From contig NC_060885.1 of the NCBI RefSeq assembly GCF_014805685.1, positions 29,200,632 through 29,264,631 of the forward strand: a stretch of 64,000 nt of DNA, written 5' to 3'. Positions 48,101 through 55,126 of this stretch are shown in pieces (positions within the stretch are counted from its first letter, which is position 1; each line of letters opens with the position of its first letter). This DNA comes from Silurus meridionalis (Eukaryota > Chordata > Actinopteri > Siluriformes > Siluridae). The notes under the pieces are model-generated. The model was not told the DNA's origin. It worked only from the letters and a program-made list of their open reading frames with translations, and ran no database searches. The position numbers and the translations under genes are program-made.

Positions 48101-49825
48101 TTATCCTTGAGACGGTCCATGAGACGTTGCATAAAGACGGCTTCCTTCATACAGTACCAAATCCATCAAACCGATCTTGGTCATCAGAATGCTTTAAAAT
48201 GTTTGGAAAAGTGGATTGAAATTCAAGACACAAAGAGGGAGTCGCCAGATTCTGTTATTAGTCCTAATGGCCACAATTGTTCCGTTGTTTAACTACTTGT
48301 TCTTGATTTCTCGGTTTAAAACACACACACAAAATAGCCATCATACTCGACAGGACCGAATTTGCTTAGCGGATTATAACAAAAGCCGACCAAGCACCAG
48401 CCATATAAGTCCCATCTTTACCAAGGACTCATTACTCGTAATGGATGCGCTAGAAACGGATACAACCAAACATCTCTAACGTCCCGTTTAGAATTGGTTT
48501 GTGCTGAGATGTAATAACAAAAGGGTCATAACTATGCACATACCGTCATGGGTAATGAGCTGGACTTTGTCGTTAGGATCAAAGGAATCATTACCTAAGC
48601 TCAGCAGAGTGCACTTAAAAGATTTAGAGATGATCATGTGTATCGTGAGCTATACTCTTTTTGGGTAGTGACAATGTAGTAAAATCTACATAGCTGCTTG
48701 ATATAACCGTATTGCGAATTAGGTTGGTTTTAGAGAACAGAAGCAAGAAAAATTGATTGACAGTCTTTTGGTTACAATATGATCAAATGGTCTGAACCAA
48801 ATAGCAAAAATGAGTCCCAAAGAATTAATTTCACACTAAATTTATAGCATGTTGGTTAGTTAGTTGACTACCTGGTTAGCTCACAGTGGCATAAAGAATT
48901 AAGAAATGAGGATCCATTCTTCACATATGCTAAACTGACTACTGCTATTTTTTTGCTATGGTCTTTAATGTTGCAAAATGTTAAACCTTTTTAAAATGTG
49001 TCTCATCACTGGACACACTAACATCTAGCCGCCAAAAGTTGATGTCGCTCATTTTGCCGGAAATCACCAGCTCAACTCAGCTTTCTGATTTTTACTTTGC
49101 AACCTCTTCTAAGGAAACAATGTAAAACTCATTACGGGAATTTCTCCATCAAAAGCCATACATGGTTCATACGCAAATCTGAATACATTATTTGTATTAA
49201 ACTGAAGTGTATTCAATGAATACAAAACAGATGTATGTGATTGAACAGTGTATAATAAATGAATACAAATCAAAATACATGGCGCACTATTGATTTCTAT
49301 TGTTTGGTCTTAGGGCTTCTGGTTGAGACTTATGTGTATTGGGACTCAAATCCAGTGGGTTGGGGAGAAAAAAAAGAAACTGAGTAGGAGGTTTTTATTT
49401 TCATGTTGGTGTGAGTAGTGTAAGTGAGCAGAAACGAAGGCCACATTTAGTGTTGTGAACATACCGCGTTCATTTGTTTTTTTCTTAGTGACTGCCTGGT
49501 TAGTTTTTCTATATTTTCGGAAGTTTAGAAAATATTATGGGCACATGTCAGCTTGAGACCAGTTACAGTATAATCCAAAGTGATGTAATTGAGAATGAGA
49601 AACTGTCAAAAGGTAGGATTTACACACCATGCTCCATGCTGTGGAGCATTTCCAGTGCCCAAGCATTTATATAAAAATATTTTAAGTCGACTCCAAAAAA
49701 CAAAAGTATAAATATCATTAGAGTTACATTGGCAAGCAAAAAAAAAATAAAATTAATTAATAAAAAAATAATAATAATAATATATTTATTTGTCTTACCC
49801 ATGAATTCGATGCCCAAATGATCTA
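23985..49825 (-). CDS. nrg3: Neuregulin-3, 3' half of gene (span of six exons)
   Basis: Exons: 49825-49799, 42018-41916, 38847-38742, 35171-35053, 29178-28993 and 24519-23985. They join in one frame to 358 codons plus stop. The joined protein has the NRG3 juxtamembrane DHLGIEFM, the transmembrane start [13 protein letters not shown], and cytoplasmic landmarks: a basic stop-transfer (RRREKL), LQLHNY, RRTPP..GPAYQ.L.E and IPIIPSV. NRG3 is an EGF-family ligand precursor, mainly neural, whose shed ectodomain activates ERBB4; this is family knowledge. The EGF exons are upstream and outside the window. The transmembrane part and exon borders are conserved, but the last 130 residues are strongly diverged from what I recall of mammalian NRG3. 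The sequence alone does not show which teleost paralogue this is. Confidence 0.85.
24520..25356 (-). other. nrg3 intron, complex block at 24650-25060
   Basis: Intron between the last two nrg3 exons. The block is GC-richer, of high complexity and without repeats; it contains octamer-like ATTTGCAT and TTAATTA motifs. It may be a conserved non-coding element. No exon seen. Confidence 0.3.
25357..25715 (+). mobile_element. Tc1-like transposon, 5' end
   Basis: Begins TACAGGGGTGTGAAAAAGTA (terminal repeat), contains CACCTGAGTTCAACTTATCT, CAATCAAGAAATCTCTTAAA and GATCCTCAAAAGCTAGACAT, and then the transposase start (ATGCCACGATTCAAA, MPRFK). It breaks off after five codons. This is the 5' arm of a common teleost Tc1 family. 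Confidence 0.75.
25730..26035 (+). mobile_element. Tc1/mariner transposase 3' relic with terminal repeat
   Basis: TTCCAACATGACAATGCCCC decodes as FQHDNAP, the block around the second catalytic Asp of Tc1-type transposases. Next come CCAGGCCTCTTCAC, GGCACAAAT-like and TTCCCAGAAGAGTGGAGG blocks, ending in CATTTGGCAATATGGTGTA (terminal-repeat motif). It belongs to a different family from the preceding 5' arm. The central part, including the third acidic residue, is deleted. Confidence 0.7.
26036..28190 (-). other. nrg3 intron without exons
   Basis: Holds a terminal-repeat fragment of the Tc1-type family near 26988-27060 (ACACTATATGAAGAAAAGAT..GGACACCTGTCC), a short CATC run near 26740-26780, and homopolymers such as the poly-T at 27610-27629. 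Nothing coding was seen. Confidence 0.45.
26596..26640. repeat. (CT)n microsatellite
   Basis: About 18 CT units ending in CTTT repeats. Confidence 0.95.
28195..28780 (+). repeat. Degenerate 21-bp minisatellite, array 1
   Basis: A string of units of about 21 bp built on ACAACCACCTGGAACACC, for example ACTACCTGGAACACCACATT and CAACTACTTGGAACACAC. It is heavily diverged and shares its unit with the cleaner array at 30918-31376. It lies in the nrg3 intron about 210 bp downstream (in gene sense) of the exon 29178-28993. Confidence 0.7.
28993..29178 (-). CDS. nrg3: nrg3 cytoplasmic exon (RRTPP / GPAYQ)
   Basis: A 186-nt exon, phase 2-2. Acceptor CATGTTCACAG (AG at 29180-29179); donor AGAGT|GTAAGT (GT at 28992-28991). 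Decoded landmarks are [11 protein letters not shown] and [12 protein letters not shown], matching the order RRTPPSPRSRL...GPAYQQLEES in NRG3. It encodes 62 codons of cytoplasmic tail. The reading frame was fixed by joining to both neighbouring exons; the longer open frame 29230-28964 is an out-of-frame shadow. Confidence 0.85.
29560..30066 (+). mobile_element. SINE-2 copy apparently split by an L2-like LINE 3' end
   Basis: A SINE-2 head (GTTCAAATCCCACC, CCCTTAACCCTTAACTGC) at about 29560-29690 is followed by an L2-like LINE end at 29692-30035, and then by the SINE-2 tail (GATAAGGGCATCC..AAATGCCATAAATG) at 30036-30066. The order suggests the LINE fragment inserted into the SINE. Confidence 0.5.
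29692..30035 (+). mobile_element. L2-like non-LTR LINE, 3' end
   Basis: TTCTGGCACCAAGGTGGTGGAATGACCTTCC decodes, with indels, as the LAP.WWNDLP C-terminal block seen in L2/Rex1-type reverse-transcriptase proteins. The end is CTCTGGACAAGGACATCTGC..AAATGCCGCAAAAGTAAATGTA, a known type of LINE 3' tail. Strongly 5'-truncated. Confidence 0.6.
30067..30190 (-). mobile_element. SINE-2 fragment, inverted
   Basis: CAGTTTGGGACTAAGAGCC, TTGCTTAAGGGTCCAGAAGTGGCAG and GAACCTCACGACTTTCTGATC are the reverse complement of the SINE-2 body and B-box region. It sits head-to-tail with the split copy, giving an inverted arrangement. Confidence 0.55.
30918..31376 (+). repeat. 21-bp minisatellite, array 2
   Basis: Tandem 21-bp units such as TTACAACCACCTGGAAAACCC and TTACAACTACTTGGAAAACTT, about 20 copies. 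They alternate so that a 42-bp higher-order unit is visible at 31200-31350. As 21 is divisible by three, all frames stay open and give artefact proteins (TTTWKTL on plus, VVVRVFQ on minus). It lies in the nrg3 intron 1.7 kb upstream (in gene sense) of the exon 29178-28993. Confidence 0.9.
31377..32280 (-). other. nrg3 intron without exons
   Basis: AT-rich, with a short family of ATTCATGTAAAA repeats at about 31910-32020. No gene is supported. Confidence 0.45.
32281..32890. mobile_element. Dispersed teleost repeat (CAAATCAAAT / GTGAAATGC type) interrupted by a SINE
   Basis: Starts TCAAATCAAATCAAATAG and continues TTTATTTGTGACATACACAT and TGCAGTGAAATGCTT, a widespread teleost repeat arm. It resumes after the SINE with CAGTATGGTGTGGTATAAAG and GTTAAAGTGACAGTCCAGAG. 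The class (LINE end or DNA element) is not certain. Confidence 0.5.
32545..32788 (+). mobile_element. Complete tRNA-Glu-derived SINE with 12-bp target-site duplication
   Basis: The head is TCCCCTGGTGGTCTAGTGG and GGATGCGGCGCTCTCACCGC (anticodon-loop region CTC of tRNA-Glu), with B box GGGTTCGATC. The body and tail follow, ending GGCGACCCCTAATGGGAG AAGCCGAAAG and ATGGATGG repeats. Perfect direct repeats GATGTGATTGTC at 32533-32544 and 32789-32800 flank it. A small deletion follows the B box. This is the best copy in the window. Confidence 0.95.
32891..33940 (-). promoter_or_regulatory. Possible conserved non-coding element in an nrg3 intron (33180-33800)
   Basis: The block 33180-33800 is of high complexity, free of repeats and free of plausible exons. 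It is rich in homeodomain-type core motifs: CCAATTAC occurs twice (33440s-33460s), and CCAATTAATG and GTTAATGC also occur. It is followed by ATGCATTTACATATG. Such blocks are frequent in introns of neuregulin and other developmental genes. Conservation cannot be seen from one sequence, so this is an inference. Confidence 0.3.
33945..34330 (-). mobile_element. Tc1-like transposase N-terminus, frameshifted relic
   Basis: On the minus strand [13 protein letters not shown] is followed, after a one-base shift, by [18 protein letters not shown] and SRSAVVSIY, then [12 protein letters not shown]. This is the paired-type helix-turn-helix DNA-binding start of Tc1-family transposases. The catalytic DD34E part is absent. 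The flank carries TCTTCATCATGGTACC-like sequence complementary to the usual 5' region. A dead copy. Confidence 0.85.
34341..34438. repeat. (TA/CATA)n-(CA)n microsatellite
   Basis: ATATAC and CATA units (34341-34390) lead into about 24 CA units (to 34438). Confidence 0.95.
35053..35171 (-). CDS. nrg3: nrg3 cytoplasmic exon (YCKSTKTP ... RHHR)
   Basis: A 119-nt exon, phase 0 in and phase 2 out. Acceptor TTCTTTCAGCAG (AG at 35173-35172; a second AG three bases earlier would add one Gln), donor CATCACAG|GTAAGG (GT at 35052-35051). Decoded, it starts [12 protein letters not shown] and ends TTRHHR, the same length and borders as the NRG3 exon YSKVERHP...SVKHHR. The NAG|NAG acceptor allows a one-residue splice variant. 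Confidence 0.83.
35220..35398. repeat. Fragment of a dispersed repeat next to the LINE insertion
   Basis: CATTGGACATTGTCCCAAAG and CAGCTTTAGAGTAAC resemble a recurrent teleost repeat; a related CAGCTTTACACAAATCTGAA occurs near 31685. Weak support. Confidence 0.3.
35420..36429 (-). mobile_element. RTE-clade LINE, 5'-truncated, 21-bp target-site duplication
   Basis: A 1,010-bp element on the minus strand. It encodes the C-terminal half of an RTE-type reverse transcriptase: [16 protein letters not shown], then the catalytic block FADDIV (YADD-type), [17 protein letters not shown], and [11 protein letters not shown]. It continues to a C-terminal part with [10 protein letters not shown] and [11 protein letters not shown]. 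One frameshift at about 35935-35950 splits the frame into 36483-35914 and 35947-35447. The 3' tail ends GGCGACCCCTAATGGGAG then CAGCCGAAAGAAG. Identical 21-bp repeats (five C, then TTCTCATCTGGGTGAC) lie at 35399-35419 and 36430-36450. A young, truncated, dead copy in an nrg3 intron. Confidence 0.93.
36553..36780 (-). pseudogene. BED-finger-like transposase N-terminus (hAT-type relic)
   Basis: A 75-codon open frame starting [19 protein letters not shown]. It continues into a BED-zinc-finger-like segment ([18 protein letters not shown], then [11 protein letters not shown]). The usual CxxC at the finger core is replaced by WKLR and the final His by Tyr, so zinc binding is lost. BED fingers begin hAT-superfamily transposases and ZBED host genes. 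Nothing catalytic follows. A decayed transposon or retro-copy end is likeliest. Confidence 0.6.
36790..38741 (-). other. nrg3 intron without exons
   Basis: Mixed-complexity DNA; the blocks 37080-37350 and 37900-38110 are GC-richer and repeat-free. No splice-bounded exon or mobile element was recognised. Confidence 0.4.
38742..38847 (-). CDS. nrg3: nrg3 exon after the transmembrane exon ([10 protein letters not shown])
   Basis: A 106-nt exon, phase 2 in and phase 0 out. Acceptor TGCCCCCTGTAG (AG at 38849-38848), donor CACAAT|GTAAGT (GT at 38741-38740). It encodes [20 protein letters not shown], then a stretch ending HPSLQLHN, parallel to NRG3 KQAKQIQEQLK..GKSYSLK...HVQLQN. The basic start is the cytoplasmic stop-transfer just after the membrane helix. 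Confidence 0.85.
38848..41915 (-). other. nrg3 intron without exons
   Basis: AT-rich, with a (GA)n run and scattered homopolymers. No exon or clear mobile element was seen. Confidence 0.45.
39167..39196. repeat. (GA)n microsatellite
   Basis: About 15 GA units. Confidence 0.95.
41916..42018 (-). CDS. nrg3: nrg3 transmembrane exon
   Basis: A 103-nt exon, phase 1 in and phase 2 out. Acceptor GATCCCAAACAG (AG at 42020-42019), donor GGAACAA|GTGAGT (GT at 41915-41914). With the base from the upstream micro-exon it reads [20 protein letters not shown] and continues through a hydrophobic helix to CMALYCRNK. The start is almost identical to NRG3 ESEEVYQRQVLSISC, which separates it from NRG1/NRG2 (EELYQKRVLTITGI). 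This is the anchor of the EGF-ligand precursor. The acceptor is poor in pyrimidines. Confidence 0.9.
42019..42940 (-). other. nrg3 intron without exons
   Basis: No exon or named repeat was recognised; homopolymers and ATAA repeats near 42860. Confidence 0.4.
42941..43470 (+). repeat. Degenerate minisatellite of about 24-28 bp
   Basis: Irregular tandem units of the type GTTGTGTGTCTGAATTTGCA recur across the stretch (CTGAATTTGCAGGTGTTGTG, GTGTCTCTGAATTAGCATTT and similar). The open frames here are by-products. Confidence 0.65.
44448..44720 (-). mobile_element. Tc1/mariner-type relic (terminal repeat and 3' region)
   Basis: Starts GATATGGACAAAAGTTTTTGGACAC (terminal-repeat motif) and contains, in reverse complement, the blocks found at 25730-26035 and 20196-20470, for example TTAGGGTTGAGGTCAGAGC. 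Truncated. Confidence 0.6.
44785..45760 (-). mobile_element. Decayed Tc1-like transposon with transposase remnants
   Basis: Read on the minus strand, blocks decode with indels as a DD34E-type transposase: a segment like [15 protein letters not shown], then QHVW, with the catalytic Asp region near 45360. GGTGGTGGTAGCAGCATCATGGTCTGG (GGGSSIMVW) and a 3' part through GGTCCATCATAGAGTCC-like DNA also occur. Many stops and frameshifts; nonfunctional. It is a different Tc1 lineage from the 33945-34330 relic. Confidence 0.75.
45770..46840 (-). other. nrg3 intron without exons
   Basis: No exon or identified repeat; a short ATTATTGTAGTA duplication lies near 46486-46522. Confidence 0.4.
46845..47350 (-). 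pseudogene. Unidentified protein-coding remnant
   Basis: Two protein-like stretches lie on the minus strand. At 47350-47160, with one shift, are [19 protein letters not shown] and a Ser/Thr-rich run ([20 protein letters not shown]). At 47055-46848 is an open stretch including [20 protein letters not shown] and [20 protein letters not shown], bounded by a plausible acceptor (CTATATTCAG) and donor (TACG|GTAAAG). Composition looks coding rather than random, perhaps the stalk and tail of a membrane protein, but I do not recognise it. It could be a pseudogene, a transposon-derived piece or an unknown exon. Confidence 0.3.
47500..47815 (+). mobile_element. L2-like non-LTR LINE, 3' end
   Basis: Decodes as [20 protein letters not shown] then [12 protein letters not shown], the typical C-terminal end of L2/Rex1-type LINE proteins. 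It is followed by a 3' UTR and the tail AAGTCGCTTTGGACATAATAGTCTGCCAAATG. 5'-truncated. Confidence 0.7.
47820..49798 (-). other. nrg3 intron without exons
   Basis: AT-rich; contains ATA and ATACAAA low-complexity tracts. No further nrg3 exon or identified repeat was found. Confidence 0.45.
49799..49825 (-). CDS. nrg3: nrg3 27-nt juxtamembrane micro-exon (DHLGIEFM)
   Basis: A 27-nt exon, phase 1 in and phase 1 out, with acceptor CCGATGGAGCAG (AG at 49827-49826) preceded by TTTCTCTTTTTCGCTTCCC, and donor TTCATGG|GTAAGA (GT at 49798-49797). It encodes a split residue, then DHLGIEFM and the first base of the Glu completed by the transmembrane exon. NRG3 has the same [14 protein letters not shown] order between the EGF domain and the membrane helix. 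This extracellular stalk is where neuregulins are shed. Confidence 0.85.
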
Positions 49826-50477
49826 CTGCTCCATCGGGAAGCGAAAAAGAGAAATGAAGAAAGAGAGAAAACAATGACATTAGCAAACATTTCTTTCAAC
49901 TGTACAATGTATTGCATAAAATTGCAGGCAAACAGATTGTTATTGTTAGCGAGGACATGACCGGTTATCCTGATCCTGCATTATAAAAATATTACTCTCA
50001 CTCTGTTCCTGTCAGTGCTTCCACATCAGTTAGTCCTGCAGAATATTTTGTCCTCACACACGTCTAGTTGACTGTACTTAAATAGCTTATGCAGCAGCCG
50101 GCGTCCCTGATTCACACTTGTCTGGCTTTTTGATTTATTCTCGCCTCCTTTCTAAATGTAGCGTTCGTGCGGCACGATGGCAGACTACAAGATCACATCT
50201 TTCAATTGCTCACTGACGAGATAAGAGACGAGCTCCACAGTCATCCATGGCTACCCTTTTAAGATTTTTTTTTTCATTAAATCTGGTGCAGATACAGCTT
50301 AATCAAAGAGCTACCCAGGCAAGGCTGATAAAATGTTTTGCCCGCTAGGTGATGTGTTGCCAAAAAAAAAAAAAAAGAGCTACAATGTGTTTTTGTTTTC
50401 CATGCCAGGATTGTAATTTTTGACGATATTATACAGACAGGTATCTCATGCCATTACTAAAGCAAGAAACCCAATGG
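49826..50477 (-). other. nrg3 intron, complex block at 50030-50260
   Basis: No EGF-domain exon was found. The repeat-free block is GC-richer than its surroundings and could be conserved non-coding DNA, but that cannot be judged here. Confidence 0.35.
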
Positions 50478-50995
50478 ACACAATTCAACAAGTCTCATTT
50501 CACTGCAGCCACAACTGCACCACCCGCATCTGTAGCAGAAGCATCAATATTAACCTAATAAAATGACCCCAGGTTTTTTGTGTTTTTGTGCATTTGTTCT
50601 GTGCATTACGGTTTTCATTGGGACTTGAAATGAAGGCAAATCGTGTGTTTTTGTGCAAATTTTACAATAAAAAAAACACAAAAGCATAAATGGCTTATTA
50701 AAAACCTTAACAATTGTTTTAAACTGTGTTGACTGACCTTTCATGATGTCCAGCTCTTCTGAAAAGTCTATATTTTAAATAAATTTCTACTCTATCAGCC
50801 GTTGTGGAATGAAAAATCAGCTATTAAATCCAGACGAATATATTAGAACTTGTGCAGTTTGCTACAGAAACGGGTTGCAAGCTCTGACTAGTGTGCTCTT
50901 TGATCATCCAAATAAAAAGGACTGACTGGACGCCAGCTAGAGGGCCTCCGAGTGGTCAAATAGCAATTTGATTGGCTAAAGCAACAACTTCACGC
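50478..50995 (-). repeat. Interspersed repeat family X, copy C
   Basis: In reverse complement shares with copy A TTTAATAGCTGATTTTTCAT, TTCCACAACGGCTGA, GGTCAGTCAACACAGTTTAA and ACAATTGTTAAGG, ending at the GTGAAATGAGACTTGTTGAA block. About the same length as copy A. Confidence 0.6.
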
Positions 50996-52291
50996 TAATA
51001 AGTGTCTGTGCAGTATTTAGTTATTATTATTATTATTATTAATATAATTAAATATATAGGACACCAAAATTATGTAAACAAAACGATTTTGTAATGATTT
51101 TCCAGTTATATAAATTACAATACAGTTATAATTATACAAATAAAGAATTGTATTCCAAAAGGTGTTTTTCACAAATAACTCGCACTTAGTCATTTCCCAG
51201 GACATTCAATTTACCAGAACAAAACCGAAAGCGGTTCTAAGCCGGCATGACATAGGAGTGCAAAAAATTTGCATACCCTCATTTTTTAAAGCACATTAAA
51301 ACCCCCCAATAACATCTAATATAAAAAAAACAAATGTCCCACAGTAATAATATTCAGTGAAACACTGTGATTAGTCTAATGGTTCATTTCAGCAACATTT
51401 TTTTCTCCACAATTTTGGTTAAAATGAATTGAAGGCTCAAGATGCTTTTTGGCATTCGCAGGTGCAGGAATAAAGAAGAATCTTTTTTTATTGCAAAACT
51501 ATTATGCATAAATGTTGCCATATAGATTAAGAATAATGTAAAAAAAAAAAAAAAAAAAGGAGTGCATCTGTATATAAAATAAGTCACATCAAATGAATAC
51601 AAAAAACCTTTATACTGAGTTAGCAGTAGGGCAAAAACATTAAATAAAAGTGCATATTGTGATGCATACACTGATTTTTAAATGGTATCCCACTATTCAG
51701 TACTGGAAAGAGTGGGGAATGGGGCTGGGGGTTGTTTAGGGGAATGGATGGGCTCAGTGTTTTTCTGGTCTTTACCAGTAACTGAGTATTTAAAGACTTG
51801 TTGGCAGACTTACAGATGAAAATTGATTGACAAATTCAATGCCCTTTGTATTACTCATTTTCTGCAATCTTTTCTTCTGATGGCTGCAATAACTCACAAT
51901 ATGTAGGTGCTAAATGATTATATTAGACGTAAAAGGTACCATCCTGCACAAAATCAATGCTTGCATGTATGTATGAATGTATGTGTATTACAATTGTAAA
52001 CTAAATATTTTTGTTTAAATGATGGCATCACTGCAGATCTCTCATACCCCTCGTTATATTTAAATCCTTTTTTTTTTTTGCTATTTTGACCAGTCATGAC
52101 CCAGAATCTCTTAATTACAATGCAGAAATCACGAAGTATGAAGGATCCCAATTTAATCGGAAACAGAATACTTTATTGATTCCATAGGAAATTACATACG
52201 ATTCCTGGTATCAGTTTACTCGTCTTTTGTTCATGAAATTGGCCATAATCCATACAAACTCTTTTTTTAACAGCTCCCTATAGAGAATATA
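50996..52291 (-). other. Presumed nrg3 intron, no gene
   Basis: AT-rich, with a (TAT)n run at 51020-51045 and a poly-A at 51540-51558. No exon or identified element. Confidence 0.4.
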
Positions 52292-52580
52292 CATTATATG
52301 GAAAAAATTTTTGGGACACCTGTCTTTTCCAGCCGTATAGGGTTCTGCCCCAAACCTTTTTCCAGCATGACAAGGAACAATTTGATTGGCATGCTATAGA
52401 GCTCTGACTTCAACCTTATTAAAAACCTTTGGGATGAACGTGATCCTCACCAAATAAGTGGAAAAAGAGTGGCGCTTATCATAACAGCAAAAGGTGACAA
52501 TGTAGAATGGGATGTTCAAAAAGTACACAGGAATCTTATAGCCAGCTGTCCACAAATAGGGCTGGAAAGGGGACAAAATG
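52292..52580 (+). mobile_element. Tc1/mariner-type relic (terminal repeat and transposase 3' end)
   Basis: Starts TTATATGGAAAAAATTTTTG and GGACACCTGTC; contains CCAGCATGACAAGGAACAAT, GCTATAGAGCTCTGACTTCA and CCTTTGGGATGAACGTGATC (relic of HLWDE), then AGCTGTCCACAAATAGG at the far end. A complete-looking but internally deleted copy of the family at 20196-20470. Confidence 0.65.
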
Positions 52581-53264
52581 GTAAAAGTATGAGGTCACAA
52601 CATGAGAGGAAGCATATGGAAAGGCAGGTGCTTGTACCTCACACTTCCCCTCTCCTCAGTAGGAACTAAAATGAAGGCTTTTTCATCCAAATTCTGTCAA
52701 ATACTATAATTGTACCATGTACAGTACGGGGTGTTCACCATTAAGTGTTCGGTTTGACAAAGAATTCCCAGGACCACATCTATAAAATGTACAAAAGTTA
52801 AAGCAGTAATTCAGCTAGAAATAAAAAAGTATTAATGTTTAGTCGACTAGCCATATTTCCCATAATTAAAACCAAAAATGATTCACAACAGCTAGTTTTA
52901 TTTGACAGCCATAAACAGGATACAAATTAAATTTCCTGCTTCAGTGATCTTCAGGCTACACCATTATCGACAGAAATAATTAAGTCGGTGTAATAAATGT
53001 GCAAAATAATAAACGTGTTTAACATACTATACTACTTTGCATCCAATATGGAACACTGAACTTTTCCATAACAAGCACACAGACACACTGTTTTGTAGGC
53101 AGGAAAAGCTAGTTGGATACGAGGCCGGCAGGGGTTGGTTGATTGGCGTTCATTAGTATATACTTCACTCATTCATACTCACTAACTACTTGCTGAGTCG
53201 TTTGCAAGTCATTAAGTACTAAGTTTGCATGTGGGAACACAGACACTATAGAAGCATGCAAGAT

Positions 53265-54080
53265 AGGTCAAAACATTTTTGAGATTGGTTGAGATTGGGG
53301 AAAAATTCCTCTGGGAGTGGATGGGATTGGGGAAACATTCTCTGGGCGAGGATGGGATTGTCAAAATCTCTTTGGGAGTGGATAGATTTATGGGGAAAAA
53401 TCCACTGGAAGTAGATGGGATTGGTCAAACCTATTTGGGCAGTAGACAGGTTTAAGAAAAATACCTTTAGGTGTCGATAGGATTGAGGAAGTTTCCTTTA
53501 AAAATGCATAGGTGAAATTGGGGAAAATCCTCTAAGACTGGATAAGATTGGGAAAAATTCCTCTGGGAGTGAAACGGATTAAGGAAAAAGTGCTCTGGGA
53601 GAGGTTGGGATTGGGAGAAAGTTTCACTGAGAGTTGGCAGGATTCATCAAAAGATTTCTGGGAGTCGACATATTTAAGAGAAGATCCTTTAGGAGTGGAT
53701 TGGATTTATGAAAATCATTTGATATTGACTAGGATTCGTGAAATACCTCTGGGACTGGACGGGATTGGGAAAAAATCATTTGGGACTAGGTATGCTTGCA
53801 CAGAATGTCTTTAGGAGCAATTAGAATTTGCCTGAAACCCCTGAAAACTGAATGTGGTTGGTGAGAATTGCTGGTGGAATGGGGCGGAATTGCTTCAGGA
53901 ACAGGTGTGTTGGTCAGAATTCCTTCAGAACTAGGAGGTTGGTCAGATTTCCTCCAGGGAGCCAGATGTATCGAGCTGAATTTGTTTGGGTACAGACAGG
54001 ATTGGTGAGAATTCCTCAAGGAGAGAATGTTATTGAGTTTTGAATTTGAGAATTTGTTAGGAAGCAGGTAGGACTTATCT
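53265..54080 (+). repeat. Degenerate minisatellite of about 32 bp
   Basis: About 24 diverged units built on GGGATTGGGGAAAAATTCCT and CTGGGAGTGGAT; the spacing between successive GGATTG motifs is about 31-33 bp in the best part (53280-53420). Units to the right (53820-54040) drift towards GGTTGGTGAGAATT..TTCAGGA. Open frames here are artefacts. Confidence 0.85.
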
Positions 54081-54089
54081 GAATTCTTC

Positions 54090-55052
54090 GGAAGTAGATT
54101 GTGTTGCTCACATACAGACGATGACTAGAAACAGAGTAAAAAGCTAGTAACAAAATGAAGCTACGTCAGCAACATAGCTAGTGACAGAAAGAACCACAGC
54201 TAGTACACCACAGCTAGTAGCAGAAAGAAGCTTATTTAACACTGAAGCTATTAACATTTCGCAAACCGGCTAGTGACACATACCATCACAGTTGATATGA
54301 CTTTTTGTGAGAGAATGATCCTTTTTTTGGGAACTATTTCAACAGTTTGATAGAAAAAAAAAAAAACCACCAATATATGATAAGAGACCAAAAAAATAAA
54401 TGATGATTCAGCAGAATCGTAACACGCAAGAAGCTCACCGTAATCTGCACACATTTACTGTGATCTCATTTTAACATTACATGCTACTTTATCGATCCCT
54501 CACCTGATAGTATTTGACCTGCAGAATGCAGCGAACTGAATTCGTCTCTCCCGCCTGTGATAACAGCCGGATAATGCAGTCAGCCATCCGCGACCCCCAG
54601 AAATGAAACTTTTCAGATTGGAATCTGCATGCGTTTAATCAATACCTGCTGATTGCGTTTCGGTGGCTGGTCAATACTAACTAGATTATACTTTACTTCT
54701 TTCATGCCATGGCTGTGAACAGTTCATTATATATTTTTATTTATTTAATTAATAAATTCTCTAGTGGCATGAGTGCGACACAGCTACAGCTTCTGCTTTT
54801 CAAACAACATGAGGCACTAGCAAAAGCAGCAGGTACAGAAGTCATGGAGAATTTTTATTTGTATTACAAGAGAGAGGAACACAATTCCTATCAACTTGCA
54901 GTTTAGTTTGTCTATCCATCTAGGTATGGGGGTGGGCCAGAAATATTTTGTCCACATAATGCAATCTGGTCATCAACATTAGTCGTAGCATTAGTAGTTT
55001 ATTTATATTAGTTTTTATATTAGTATATTAATAAATGTATTATTAATTCCTT

Positions 55053-55054
<2 letters not shown>
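54090..55054 (-). other. Presumed nrg3 intron, no gene
   Basis: Short repeats of the type AGCTAGTAACA near 54120-54240; otherwise no recognisable feature. Confidence 0.4.

Positions 55055-55121
<67 letters not shown>
55055..55121. repeat. (TA)n microsatellite within AT-rich DNA
   Basis: About 33 TA units, embedded in about 550 bp of TAATTAT-like low-complexity DNA (55010-55560). Confidence 0.95.
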
Positions 55122-55126
<5 letters not shown>

